A stretch of DNA of 26,748 nucleotides from Priapulus caudatus (taxonomy: Eukaryota > Priapulida > Priapulimorpha > Priapulimorphida > Priapulidae): positions 41,195 through 67,942 of the forward strand of contig NW_014578201.1 of NCBI RefSeq assembly GCF_000485595.1, read 5' to 3'. The position numbers were made by a program, and so were the translations under genes. Numbering within the stretch: the stretch's first letter is position 1; each line of letters begins with the position of its first letter. The notes beneath the pieces are model-generated. The model worked only from the letters and a program-made list of their open reading frames with translations. It was not told the DNA's origin and ran no database searches. Of the stretch, positions 9,671 through 19,555 are shown one piece after another.

Positions 9671-10085
9671 TTCTTCCCCGCCATTTCTAGCTCCTTCCCT
9701 TCACCGCGTCCTTCCACTTCTACTACTGTTTTGCCCCTCCGCCTGCCCCGAACGAACTATTCGCTGAGCAGCGGTACTAAATCAACATTTTGGCGAACTC
9801 TACCCCGAACACTATTTACACTCGCGAATTATTTTATCCGTAGCCCGAATGCTAGTATCTGTACGCTACTTCGCGCCGCGTCTACAGCGCGCGACAGTCA
9901 CCCTCTCGACTGTTTCGTACTACCTCGCGTGCTCGGTGCCTTGTGCACTCAATGCTTCGCGGCATTCGGCATTCGGTGGTTTCGGCGGTTTCGCCGTTGG
10001 GTACTTTTTCCCCCGAACGCTATCTCCGAATTTCGCTCCCCGAATCTCTATTTCTTCGACTCTCGATTCACCCGCGCCGTCACAG
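9671..10085 (-). other. Flank upstream of LTR with polypurine tract-like end
   Basis: On the minus strand this 0.4 kb is purine-rich and ends 'aaatggcggggaagaa' (9686-9671) directly against the TG of the LTR, which looks like the polypurine tract that precedes a 3' LTR. No coding domain is visible. Frames on the + strand here (for example 9731-10090) are compositional and have no motif. It may be the 3' end of another element copy sharing this LTR. Confidence 0.45.
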
Positions 10086-10440
10086 TATAATGGGGGCCCA
10101 AGGCCACATATAGTATTCGTATGACGGGGGCCTAAGGCTACCTATATAGTATTGTAATAATAGTGTATGCTGGAGGCACAAGGCCACATATATAGTATTT
10201 GTATGACGGGGGCCTAAGGCCACCTATATAAAATTGTAATAATAGTGTATGATGGGAGCCCAAGGCCACATATATAGTATTTGTATGACAGGGGCCTAAG
10301 GCCACCTATATAGTATTGTATATGACGGTGGCCTAATGCCATCTATATAGTATTGTAGTATAGTGTATGCTGGCGGCCCAATAAGGCTACATATAGTATT
10401 GTGTATGAAGGGGGCCTAAGGCCTCCTATATAGTAGTGTG
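10085..10440 (+). repeat. About 39-bp tandem repeat with GGCCTAAGGCC palindrome
   Basis: About nine short units, each with 'gggggcc(t/c)aaggcc' followed by 'a(c/t)atatagtatt'. The core GGCCTAAGGCC is a perfect inverted repeat around one base. Units alternate between a shorter form and one with an extra 'aataatagtgta', giving a roughly 80-bp dimeric period. It is non-coding. It lies between the gypsy flank and the CCCTAA tract. Confidence 0.8.
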
Positions 10441-10578
10441 TGGTAAGCCATGGTTGTAAGCCCTACCGCCTCCAGCAAAGAAAAGTAGGCTGCATCACTT
10501 GCACAGTTATTGCGCCAGCGGAGCCCTAGGCCCAAACAGGTTTACCTATTACAGTAAAATGAGTAGTAAATTACCTAT

Positions 10579-10673
10579 TAACCCTAACCCTAACCCTAAC
10601 TCTAACCCTAACCCTAACCCTAACCCTAACCCTAACCCTAACCCTAACCCTAACCCTAACCCTAACCCTAACC
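10579..10673 (+). repeat. Telomere-type (CCCTAA)n tract next to assembly gap
   Basis: Near-perfect hexamer array (one variant, 'ctctaa', near 10600) that runs straight into the run of N. The TTAGGG strand is the minus strand. It may be an interstitial telomeric sequence; its true length is unknown because of the gap. The gap may exist because this simple repeat could not be assembled through. Confidence 0.95.
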
Positions 10674-11105
10674 NNNNNNNNNNNNNNNNNNNNNNNNNNN
10701 NNNNNNNNNNNNNNNNNNNNNNNNNNNNNNNNNNNNNNNNNNNNNNNNNNNNNNNNNNNNNNNNNNNNNNNNNNNNNNNNNNNNNNNNNNNNNNNNNNNN
10801 NNNNNNNNNNNNNNNNNNNNNNNNNNNNNNNNNNNNNNNNNNNNNNNNNNNNNNNNNNNNNNNNNNNNNNNNNNNNNNNNNNNNNNNNNNNNNNNNNNNN
10901 NNNNNNNNNNNNNNNNNNNNNNNNNNNNNNNNNNNNNNNNNNNNNNNNNNNNNNNNNNNNNNNNNNNNNNNNNNNNNNNNNNNNNNNNNNNNNNNNNNNN
11001 NNNNNNNNNNNNNNNNNNNNNNNNNNNNNNNNNNNNNNNNNNNNNNNNNNNNNNNNNNNNNNNNNNNNNNNNNNNNNNNNNNNNNNNNNNNNNNNNNNNN
11101 NNNNN
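10674..11105. other. Assembly gap (432 N)
   Basis: Unknown bases between a CCCTAA array and a CT-rich tract. Open frames drawn across it are meaningless. Confidence 1.
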
Positions 11106-11229
11106 CCCTCTCTCTTTCTCTCACTCTCTCCCTCCCCCTCTCCCTCTCTCCCTTTCTCTCAATCTCTCACTCTCTCCCCCTCTCTCTCACCCTCTCCCCT
11201 CTCTCTCCCTCTCCCCTCTCTCTCCCTCC

Positions 11230-11269
<40 letters not shown>

Positions 11270-11296
11270 CTCTCTCTCTCTCTCACACACTCACTC
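11106..11296 (+). repeat. CT-rich microsatellite
   Basis: Imperfect (CT)n with CCCT interruptions, becoming pure (CT)n near 11240-11283 and ending in a short CA stretch. Non-coding. Confidence 0.95.
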
Positions 11297-12303
11297 TTCG
11301 CTTCCTACGTGCGCTAGGATTATTGCCCTCGGGGCTAAAAACCCGCACCACCCACACAGCGCGCGCCTTCTCCCTCGCTAGTTCCCTAAGCTAACACCAC
11401 TGCAAACCCGTGCACATCATCATCGCCATCAAGCGGGTAAAGGTGCAAGTTTTGCAAACATTCCGAGAACTTCTTCTTCCGAGCCGAGCCTGTCCTAATC
11501 AATTACGAAAGATCGTCGTGCAACGATCTGTTTTTGCGCGTTAATGATGTAAGCGATATGCCGACGCCGTGATCGGCCATTTATATTTATAACAAGGACA
11601 TTTATTCTGCACCGAATTTCCGATTTGCTGGCTGCGTGTATCGCCGCGGGAACGAGGTCACGTGCTTAATTACTGTTTACGCCGCTGCAGTTTGTGACAA
11701 AGTTCATCGATGGATTTTTTTGCGGTGCGAGTGTATGGCTTTCGACACTGCTGAGAGAAGATGAGAGAGGCTGAGGTGTAATTATAGTGTTCATAACAAG
11801 CTATGTCGACTAGCGTGTGTGAGCGGCAGCCATGTTGGTTATGTGCCTCTTTTCTATGTATTTTCTCTTCGTGTATGCCCCCTCTATAATATAGTATGTA
11901 ATATAATTTGTGTGATAATAATGTATGTTATATGTGATAACACACAGCTCAGTGGATCAAGCGCTTGTCATCGACGTATCTATTACACACATGGATGAAT
12001 GATCATCAATGTAAAAATCATCGTTCGGTCATGAACTTAAATATAATAAATGTGTGATTTTTAGAATGAATGCAGGCCCGCAGCCTGAGCAAAATTCTAA
12101 GGAAGAAGCAAGATTCCTTGGCCCGGCTAAGTAATGGTGCAGCTACTGTCAACGTGCGTGGTATGGCGGGTGACATGGACACGGGGTGGGCGCAATATTG
12201 ACTAATATAATATATCACTAATTACTACATTGTGCTGTTAGTATACTTACTCTACTCATTGATATACTTTTTCCTAGTGTATTACTACTAATAATTACAA
12301 TTA
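11297..12303. other. No gene recognised
   Basis: Mixed-composition sequence that turns AT-rich after 11880. A short hairpin (AGATCGT/ACGATCT) at 11510-11529 is followed by TTTTT. I see no coding frame with a motif, no tRNA and no repeat family I can name. Confidence 0.5.
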
Positions 12304-12462
12304 GCAACCCCGGTGGTTGTAGCGTCAGTCTCGACACCAACATCGGTAGTTGTCACGTCACCAAGGTCACCACCCTCAGTAGTCGTGATGTCATCAGGGT
12401 CACCACCCTCAGTAGTTGTGACGTCATCAGGGGCACAAACCTCAGTAGTTGTGACACAATAA
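12304..12462 (+). repeat. 33-bp minisatellite with open frame of 11-residue repeats
   Basis: Four copies and a partial fifth of a 33-bp unit of the type 'gtagttgtgacgtcatcagg' plus 'gtcaccaccctca'. The first copy is the most diverged. The + frame is open from 12304 to a TAA at 12460-12462 and reads VVV-x-S-x-x-S-P-P-S repeats, a Ser/Thr/Pro/Val-rich pattern seen in mucin-like proteins. 'ttacaattag' just before it could be a splice acceptor. An exon is possible but there is no other support, so I list it as a repeat. Confidence 0.7.
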
Positions 12463-12589
12463 AATTCGTGACCCCGTTTTGGAATCCTACCCGGAAATCA
12501 GAGCTAGCAAACATTAAATTTCACAGGCAGAAAATTTGATGTCACTACTAATTATTTCTACGTCACATGATCGCAGCGATGGCGGAAGC

Positions 12590-12720
12590 CGACGTTAGTC
12601 GATCGCATTCACAGTAGGTGGCGGTGTCGTCAGTAAAGCCCTATATTCGACGCTAGGTGTCGTTGTCACAGGGCATATTCTACATTCACGCTAGGTGGCA
12701 CTGTCGATTGCCATGTCCAT
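12590..12720 (+). repeat. Short degenerate repeats with 'gctaggtggc' core
   Basis: Three loose copies of 'acgctaggtggc.ctgtc' followed by 'cat/tatattc', spaced about 45-50 bases (near 12610, 12651 and 12697). It may be a decayed non-autonomous element. No coding content. Confidence 0.45.
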
Positions 12721-13252
12721 ATTCTCGACAAGAAAAACTATAAACCTAAGTGGTCTAATTTAGCTTGCTCTTTAAAAATTGACTCATGTTTTGAAAATAA
12801 AAATCCGTAATTTCTCGGAGAGAGGGGAGCAAAAAGAACACGAGGAAGACAGAAGGGGAATTTGTTCAGAAACTCCGTGAGAGCGCAAAGAGCGAAGAAC
12901 GAAGGAAAGAACAGCGCGTAATTTAAAACAAACTTAAACATCTAAACATGTGCACAGACGCTATTCACCCTAAAGAAAAATAAATTAGTTCATAGGACTA
13001 GCGTCGGTCTGCAAAATAATATTGATTTAGTTGACGTATTCACCTTCTTGGGTTTTTCGAAATTAGTAACTACACGCTCGCAAAATGCGAGTGGACATCC
13101 GAAATTGCGAGCAGAAAATTTTAGTACTCGCATTTCTTTTGCCAGTAGGTTTATACACAGTGCTGTGCATGGTGGGTGACCAGATAGCTCTACCGGTGCA
13201 GCCCTTTCGCTCCCGCTACAGGAAGTGTTTCATTGATTCAGTGTCACTTCAT
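12721..13252. other. No gene recognised
   Basis: AT-rich sequence with small palindromes such as CTCGCA-AAA-TGCGAG near 13077-13091. The frame at 12738-12941 on the minus strand has no motif. The GPCR pseudogene begins abruptly at its right edge. Confidence 0.5.
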
Positions 13253-13549
13253 TCAGTGTAGAAGTAAATCATTGGATTTATTAGTGAATTAGCTACCAGC
13301 GCATGCGTTCGAATGGTACGAAGTGTTAGAAGTCGTAACGGGAAGCTGTGGATTAAGATCATGTGAAGAACGTGCGGTGTAAGCAGAGTAAACGAAGTGC
13401 CGACAACTGTAAGTATAGTAAGGTCTTGGACATCTTCAGCGTAGCGTGGAAAGCGGACATATCTTCTCTCTCCTCATCTGATGCTGCGGCCATTCCTTGT
13501 GTGTGGTCCCAGGCAATCTTTGTGATGACAATGTAGCAGTAAACAATGA
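13253..13549 (-). pseudogene. GPCR pseudogene, 3' half (TM5 end to TM7)
   Basis: Aligns to the intact GPCR at about 22320-22612 at roughly 85-90 percent by eye. The frame shows 'VYCYIVITKIAWDHT' and 'EEREDMSAFHATLK' (loop 3 and start of TM6), then shifts frame before TM6 ends; the NPxxY region is still visible in DNA at about 13262-13290. Similarity stops at 13253, just after the NPxxY region, so the C-terminal tail is missing. Its 5' half is at 19556-19930, beyond the LINE, and the two halves meet exactly at the target site duplication. Confidence 0.93.
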
Positions 13550-13565
13550 CGATGAATAGAATAAT
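13550..13565. repeat. Target site duplication, left copy (16 bp)
   Basis: 'cgatgaatagaataat', identical to 19540-19555. It is followed inward by nine T (the last base of the duplication is the first T), the poly(A) end of the LINE on the minus strand. The intact paralogue has one related copy at the same place (about 22613-22628). Confidence 0.93.
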
Positions 13566-13819
13566 TTTTTTTTCTAGATCCACCAAAGCAATAATATCAA
13601 ACAATAGGCATACATTGGTAGGCTACATATGAACAATGATTAGTATTTGACGAGAGCTATACAAATAAATTTTTTGCCATAATTTTTGGCGGGGGATATC
13701 TACTGCAACATGCAACAACAGAAATAGGCAATATATATAGGCAACAAGGCCTTTTTGTATAATTATGTTAAATACCTACAAACTGTTACAAATATAAGCA
13801 ATTTAAAGTTTGTGCATTA

Positions 13820-16800
13820 CTAATGCCCATTTTCCATAAAATCTGTCGAGTTTGTTATTTGTTGTTGCTATGTATTTTTCAATTTCCATGATGTATCTTA
13901 AATTATTATGCCTTCACGGCAGCCAGGGTTGGGATCTTTTCGCTTAACTTTGAGCGATATATAACATATTTTGTAATGGTTATTATGAAAGTAAAGATTA
14001 TATCTTCCTTTGGAAAGCCAAGAATAATATCTTGCGCCTCCAAAAGTTTCAAGTGTGTATATCCGCAAGATATCAACCACTGGAGCAGATCGGTCCATAT
14101 CAAAGCAGTACATTCACATTCTACAAATAGATGAAGCAATGTTTCAATACTAAATTTACAAAAAGTACAAGAGTTATTGTTCTTGATGCCAATTGCTGTG
14201 AGGGGTTTATTTGTAGGAAAAATTCTGTTTAATCTTTTATGTTGGAAATACCATAAATTTGCATCAAGTGTAGTGGTAAACGGTAATTTATATATCATTT
14301 GCCACATTGATATATTGAGCTGATCTATGTTTGGGGGTAGCTCACTTATCCATTTTGCCTGTGACGATGGGCAATTTTAAGAATCATTATCTTGAGATAG
14401 AATTTTTGAATAAGCACTACATCCCTTGTTTACGCTTAGGACTGCCTGTAGCTGGGGTGGTATGGAGGGGGTTTGGGTGATTTTATTATTGGCTAATGCC
14501 TTTAGCCAGCTCTGTGGTATTGCTCTTTTTAATCTAATGTAGTCTAAAAAGGTTATGTTAATATTGTAATCAGTTTTTAGCTCAGCTATAGTTTTTATAT
14601 TACCAGTATCGTGCTGCATTATGTCCTTTACATAGACCAGACCAGACCCAACCCATATACCAGGGTTTAATGAAATCCAACTTAACACACTGGTTTCCCC
14701 ATATCGGTTGGTTTAGTATATCTATATTATGTTTTGGTTCAAATTTTTCACTAAACTTTGTCCACGCTTGGGTAACATTTGCCCAGAAAGGATTTTCTAT
14801 TTTTGAAACAAGGGCGTTATTTACCGGGCCCATGCTAACCACTGTATTCAAGCCGTATTGATTAGGAAACAAATTCCAGGCATTTTGTTTAGTGCAAAAT
14901 CTTCGAATCCAAGACAACTTTAGGCTTATCACATAATTTTTTATGTCTACCATTTTTAAGCCTCCATTTTCATAGTCTTTTGACAGTTGAGACTTACTTA
15001 TTTTGGGGGGTTTGTTGTTCCAAATAAACGCTGAGAACATTTTATCTAGCATGTTGATAATTTTTTTTATCTGGATCCGGAAGTGCTAGTAATAAGTGAG
15101 TTATCATTGGAAGAACTAGTGATTTGATAACAGTTATTTTGCCTAATGGGGGTTATGTTTCGATTGACCATGAGTGCAAGATGTTTTTCATATTTTGAAT
15201 TTTGGGGAGTACATTCCATTCCGTAATATTTTGTAAATTTGTTACTTGGAATTCAACACCCAATGATTTGAATGTGTTGGTCCATTCCAGATTGTTTTCT
15301 CTGCAAAAACGTCGATCCGACTCTCTCATTGATCCAAGCCAGACTACTTTAGTTTTTCCTATATTAATTTTTAACCCAGATATTTCATAGTACCATTTAA
15401 ATACATCTAGCGATTCTTTTAATGACTTTTCACTGCCGTCTAATAGAAGGGATGTGTCATCCGCATATTGGGAGATTTTAAATATGGTATTCCATAACTT
15501 TATGCCTTTAATATTTTTGTTGTTTCTAATAGCAATGCCCAAAATTTTCACACAGAGGATAAAGATGTAGGGGGAGATCGGATCTCCTTGTCGGCAACCT
15601 CTACCTAATTTAAAAAATCTTGAAAAATAGCCATTTTGAATAACGCAGGCTTCAGAACCATATTGGAACATGTGAATCCACTGTTTTATGGATTTACCAA
15701 AATTGAAGAGGTCGAAAACTTTGAGTATAAAATCCCATGATACTGTATCGAAAGCTTTTTCAAAGTCAATTACTAACAGCATTCCAGGTATATTTTGTTT
15801 TTCAGTTTCGAACAGTACATCATGGAGTAGTCTTATGTTTTCTCCAATAGATCTTTCTTTTAAGAAGCCTGTTTGGTCTTCGTGAATTATACTGTCTAAG
15901 ACTAGTTTTAGTCTTTCAGCAATGCATGAGGATATGAGTTTATATGAGATATTTAGAAGAGAAATAGGGCGCCAATTTTTTAGATAGTTGCGAGGTCTAC
16001 CTGGCTTTGGTAGACATGTGATAACGCCTTGTTTTTGCGTTATGGACAGGTTTTTATTTTCATAAGCAAAATTTATAGATCGAAGAAGAAAGTATCCTAT
16101 GTCTACCCAGAAGAATTTTAGAAATTCTGCAGTGTAACCATCCAGTCCTGGACTTTTGTTATTTTTTGACCGTCTTAAAGCGTTTAGAAGCTCGGTGTAT
16201 GTTATAGGTCCCTCCATATTATTTTTTTGCGATTCAGACAGAAGTGGAATATTTGCCCGTTGCAGTTTGTCAAAATAGATATTGTCGTCCACCTCAACAT
16301 GCTTTTTAGTGTAAAGAAACTCGTAGAAGTTTTTTTGCATGTTTAAAATTTCCCTTTGTTCCGAAACAGTGGTTCCATATCCTCCCGTTTTATTTCATTC
16401 ATGATTTTGTTTGTATACTTTCTATTTTCTAGGTGAGAAAAATAGGATGATGGTTTTTCCCCTAGTTCATACCATCTAGCTTTGGATCTGATCATTATGC
16501 CCTGGATCTGTTTATTTCTAATCTCCTCTAGTTCTAAATTGGAATGTTCTAAAGTGTCTAAATTTTGTTTGGAGTTCTGGGGGTCCATTTTAATTTTGTC
16601 ATCCAGAAATTTAATTTTAGTTACTATTGAGCGTTCTTGCTCATTGCTTAACCTTTTTTTTGAGGAATAGTGTATAATTTTTCCTCTTAGTTGGACTAGG
16701 AGAGTTTCCCAGAAGAGCTGATCATCTATTGTTAGTTGCAAGTCCTTTGTAGGATAGGTTGCCACGTATTCAGGATTATAGGGGGAGGCTGCGTATGTAG

Positions 16801-17614
16801 ATATTATTAAATAGATTTCATTTTTTATTAGTTCTACGAATGTCTGATCTTTTAAAAGGGAATTATTAAACTTCCAGTATCCTTTGCCATGTTCATTTGT
16901 TGGGGTGTTTAAACCAATTGTTACTGGAGCATGATCTGACTTATATTTTGGTAAGATATAAGAGTCAGAGAAATTTGACATCATGTCCTCTGTGGCCAAA
17001 AAAAAATCCAAGCGGGCCATTTTTAATGGATTTTTTTGCCCCAAGTAAAATGTGCTTTATCTTCATTAAAAGCTCTCCACACATCTACAAGTTCTTTTTC
17101 AGCAATACACGACTTTACCACGTTTCTGGCCCTAGGGTTATTGATGGCTTTATAATTTAGTAAATCTTTTGTGGGATCTATTACCAAATTCCAGTCTCCA
17201 CATAGTATAAAACTGTCATTCTCAAACTCTTCGACAATATTCATGATGTTGGTGTAAAAATCAGGCTTATCTTCATTTGAACCATATAGATTTGCTAAGG
17301 TAAATCTCAAGGAGTTATTTATGGTGATATCAAGGATGATATAGTTTCCATTTTTATCTTTTTTGCTTTTATGTATTTCATACTCAAAGCTATTATTAAA
17401 TAGAATAGCAACACCCCTAGCCTGTGACGAATAGGGACATATTAGACATTCAAGGCCCCATTCTGCTTTTACAGTTTTCCAGTTTAGGATCAATGTGTAT
17501 GTCTTGTAAACAAGTGATATGTATGTTTTGTTCACGAAAGCGTTAAAAAAAATTCCTACGCTTGATCCGATCTCCAAGTCCCCTACAGTTTAGTGTCTGT
17601 ATGCTTATAGGCAT
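13820..17614 (-). pseudogene. LINE ORF2: APE endonuclease and reverse transcriptase
   Basis: The protein nicks target DNA and primes reverse transcription there. The start is at ATG 17614-17612 ('MPISIQTLNCRGLGDR', the usual N-terminus). Endonuclease: 'FTLANLYGSNEDK', 'LCGDWNLVIDP', 'DVWRAFN', 'ARLDFFL' and 'KSDHAPVTIG' with the catalytic SDH (about 16930). RT (frame 16340-15153): 'NNKSPGLDGYTAEFLKFFW', 'LKNWRPISLLNISYKL', 'LLVIDFEKAFDTVSWDF', 'GRGCRQGDPISPYIF' and 'SQYADDTSLLLDG' with YADD at about 15467-15456. The C-terminal region has a Cys/His cluster, 'CTFCKF…HLFVEC' (about 14165-14110). Frame changes occur near 17540, 17450, 17040, 16340, 15100 and 14650, and a TAA is at 14377-14379. 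The exact 3' end of coding is uncertain. Confidence 0.93.
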
Positions 17615-18429
17615 TTTGTTTATATTTTAAATTTGAAAAAGTAGGTTTTGAACTATCTATAGACATGGGTATGTGGAAAACAGTAAAGGTATAAATTGTT
17701 GAAAGACATTTAGGAGCGCTGCATTGGTTTTGGGGATCTAGAAACAAGTACGCGTAACATTTGGAACAGACAGGACATACATTAAGGCAGACAGAACATG
17801 CAAGCCTGTTGTGGTCCATCAACAGGTGTTCTACCGTGGCAGGACTCCTGTGTATATCTAACACAAGCATGCAACATAAAAAGAACAGACATAAATTTAC
17901 CGTTTTGGACATTATTGCAATTTGTGGTTTGACGTAAACCACCGGCTCCCCATTACGAGTATAGTGCATTTTGTATCATACGCATATTACACTGTACATA
18001 AAAAATACGTGCACAAGCCGTACATACATGTAATCTGGTCTCTAAATAGCCATACACATAAACGAGCACACCGCAGACGAAAGTCACGAAGTGATTCACG
18101 ATTGCTTCACGAAAGTGATTTACGAGTTTTGAATCTGGGAAAACGTCATTTTTACAGCTGAAGGTCTACTTGAGCCTACCTGGCTATCGTTCCTGAGTTT
18201 CCTGTCGTGTAACATTATACACAGCCATACTAACACGTGTAGTCTGACTGCATGACTACGTTGTGGAATATAAACCTGAAAACGCCTTATTATGTGTTTT
18301 GTTTTTGGTTGGTCGGTGGGTACGCTGGCTACTGGTCGATTGAAGCACAGATATATATACCCAACACACTGCACTGTTATACTGATATACTGTATATATC
18401 TGTGATTTGGTGTATTTGCTGCGATGTAT
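17615..18429 (-). other. Unusually long LINE ORF1-ORF2 spacer
   Basis: About 0.8 kb between the two LINE ORFs, where L1-type elements usually have far less. One minus-strand frame (Met at 17912, 109 codons, ending 17583) starts with a hydrophobic stretch ('VNLCLFFLCCMLVLDI') and then has a Cys cluster ('CSVCLNVCPVCSKC'). It overlaps the ORF2 start in another frame. I do not recognise it and treat it as unproven. The spacer might be a nested insertion, but I see no terminal repeats. Confidence 0.4.
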
Positions 18430-19441
18430 TTATAATAGGGACACAACTATATATTGTAGACAACAGCTGCCACAATGACAGGTTACGTATACGGTATATA
18501 TGTAGATAAGATGCATTAATGCTCGATTTAAATCTAAATACAGGGGACAGTCATTGTTATTTATGATTACGCACATATTACTGGTCAATGATTCGTTTCT
18601 TCCAGGGGGGCTGAGCCGTTCTTCCTCGTCTCTAACCATACGTCTGCGCCTTTCTCCCTGATACGCGTATATATATGCTCGTCCCGACGGATTTCGTAGG
18701 CGATGCTTGCGAGTTTCCCCCCTCTTTCTTTTCAATTCAGGCGGCAGGTCCGTCCGCACACTCATCTTCGTTCCCTTGAGATTAGGACCGGCTCGCAAGA
18801 AAGCTTCCCGTTCTCCCCAGTGTAGGAAAACCATAACTATAGTCGCCAGGGCATCGTAGCGCTTTTGGAGGCGATGGGCATTACGGATTACAATACGATC
18901 GACGAAAACACTTTCCAGTTTGAGATTTTCTTTGGCAAATTTTCGGACCCTAAATATCGTATCTTTCGGATCAGTCTCGTGGCCGTCCACACCGTAAAGC
19001 AACAAGTGGTACTTACTAAAATATGTCTGAGTCGAGAGCAGTGAGTACTTGAGTTCCTCAATTTCTTCCTTCAGTTTTTGTATCATGTCGCCGTCGTCTT
19101 TTTGCATTTTTTTCACAGAGTCGACTTCGAGTTCTAGAGCCTCAACTTTGTCCGTAAGTTTCGATATATTGGCGTTTAGTCCATCGAAACCCGCCGTCAG
19201 TTTGTTGTCTAGACTGCATGTTTGCTTTACTGTCTAAGCTTTTTATCAAGTTGACAATATCCATCATTGTGGGTTCTTTCTCAGCCTCGCTCGCCTTATT
19301 TTCGGCCATGTTGTGCACGAGATTTGCTTGTCGGTCGTCGTCGCCGGAGATATTTATTCTTTCGGCACTTCTAGAGCTCGCCCGCGTTCCAAAATAGGTT
19401 CTTATCGTTGGCGTGTCTCTCGGGCGAGTTTTTCTTTGCAT
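18430..19441 (-). pseudogene. LINE ORF1: coiled coil and RRM RNA-binding protein
   Basis: ORF1 proteins of the L1 group form trimers through a coiled coil and bind element RNA. The first frame runs from ATG 19441 to about 19142; the second from about 19140 to 18430, so one frameshift lies near 19200-19120. The second frame has a heptad-rich segment ('DMIQKLKEEIEELKYSL'), then RRM-like 'YHLLLYGVD' and 'DRIVIRNAHRL', and a C-terminal domain with 'LKGTKMSVRTDLPPELKRKR' and 'RAYIYAYQGERRRR'. The end of the true protein may be before 18430, around 18560, because the last 40 residues look like random sequence. Confidence 0.88.
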
Positions 19442-19539
19442 ACTAGCTCAGCACCTTACAGTTTTCGTTTAACTTTCTGATGATATTTGGGGAGCCGATG
19501 TGAAACACGTTCTAACACCACGCCGCCATTACCGGAAGT

Positions 19540-19555
19540 CGATGAATAGAATAAT
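19540..19555. repeat. Target site duplication, right copy (16 bp)
   Basis: Identical to 13550-13565. To its right GPCR-derived sequence resumes ('atagtgactgg…acatacacgaatccg'), matching 22629 onward in the intact paralogue. To its left is the LINE 5' end ('…accggaagt'). Confidence 0.93.

Larger units (their letters stand above)
13566..19539 (-). mobile_element. Nearly full-length L1/Tx1-type LINE, decayed
   Basis: A 5974-bp non-LTR retrotransposon on the minus strand: about 98 bp of 5' leader, ORF1 (from 19441), an unusually long spacer, ORF2 (from 17614), a 3' UTR, and a short poly(A). Identical 16-bp direct repeats flank it. ORF1 is of the coiled-coil plus RRM type and ORF2 has an APE-type endonuclease and RT, the layout of the L1/Tx1 group. 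Several frameshifts and one stop show it is dead. It is inserted inside a GPCR pseudogene, so its limits are set by host sequence on both sides and not by guesswork. Confidence 0.95.

Noticed and set aside
10499-11317. 272-codon frame with PN repeats on + (and its minus counterpart)
   Set aside because: It reads CCCTAA repeats, then the run of N, then CT repeats; not a protein.
13077-13140. Palindromic 'ctcgcaaaatgcgag' and nearby 'actcgcattt' as a DNA transposon end
   Set aside because: Too short, with no matching inverted end or target duplication found nearby.
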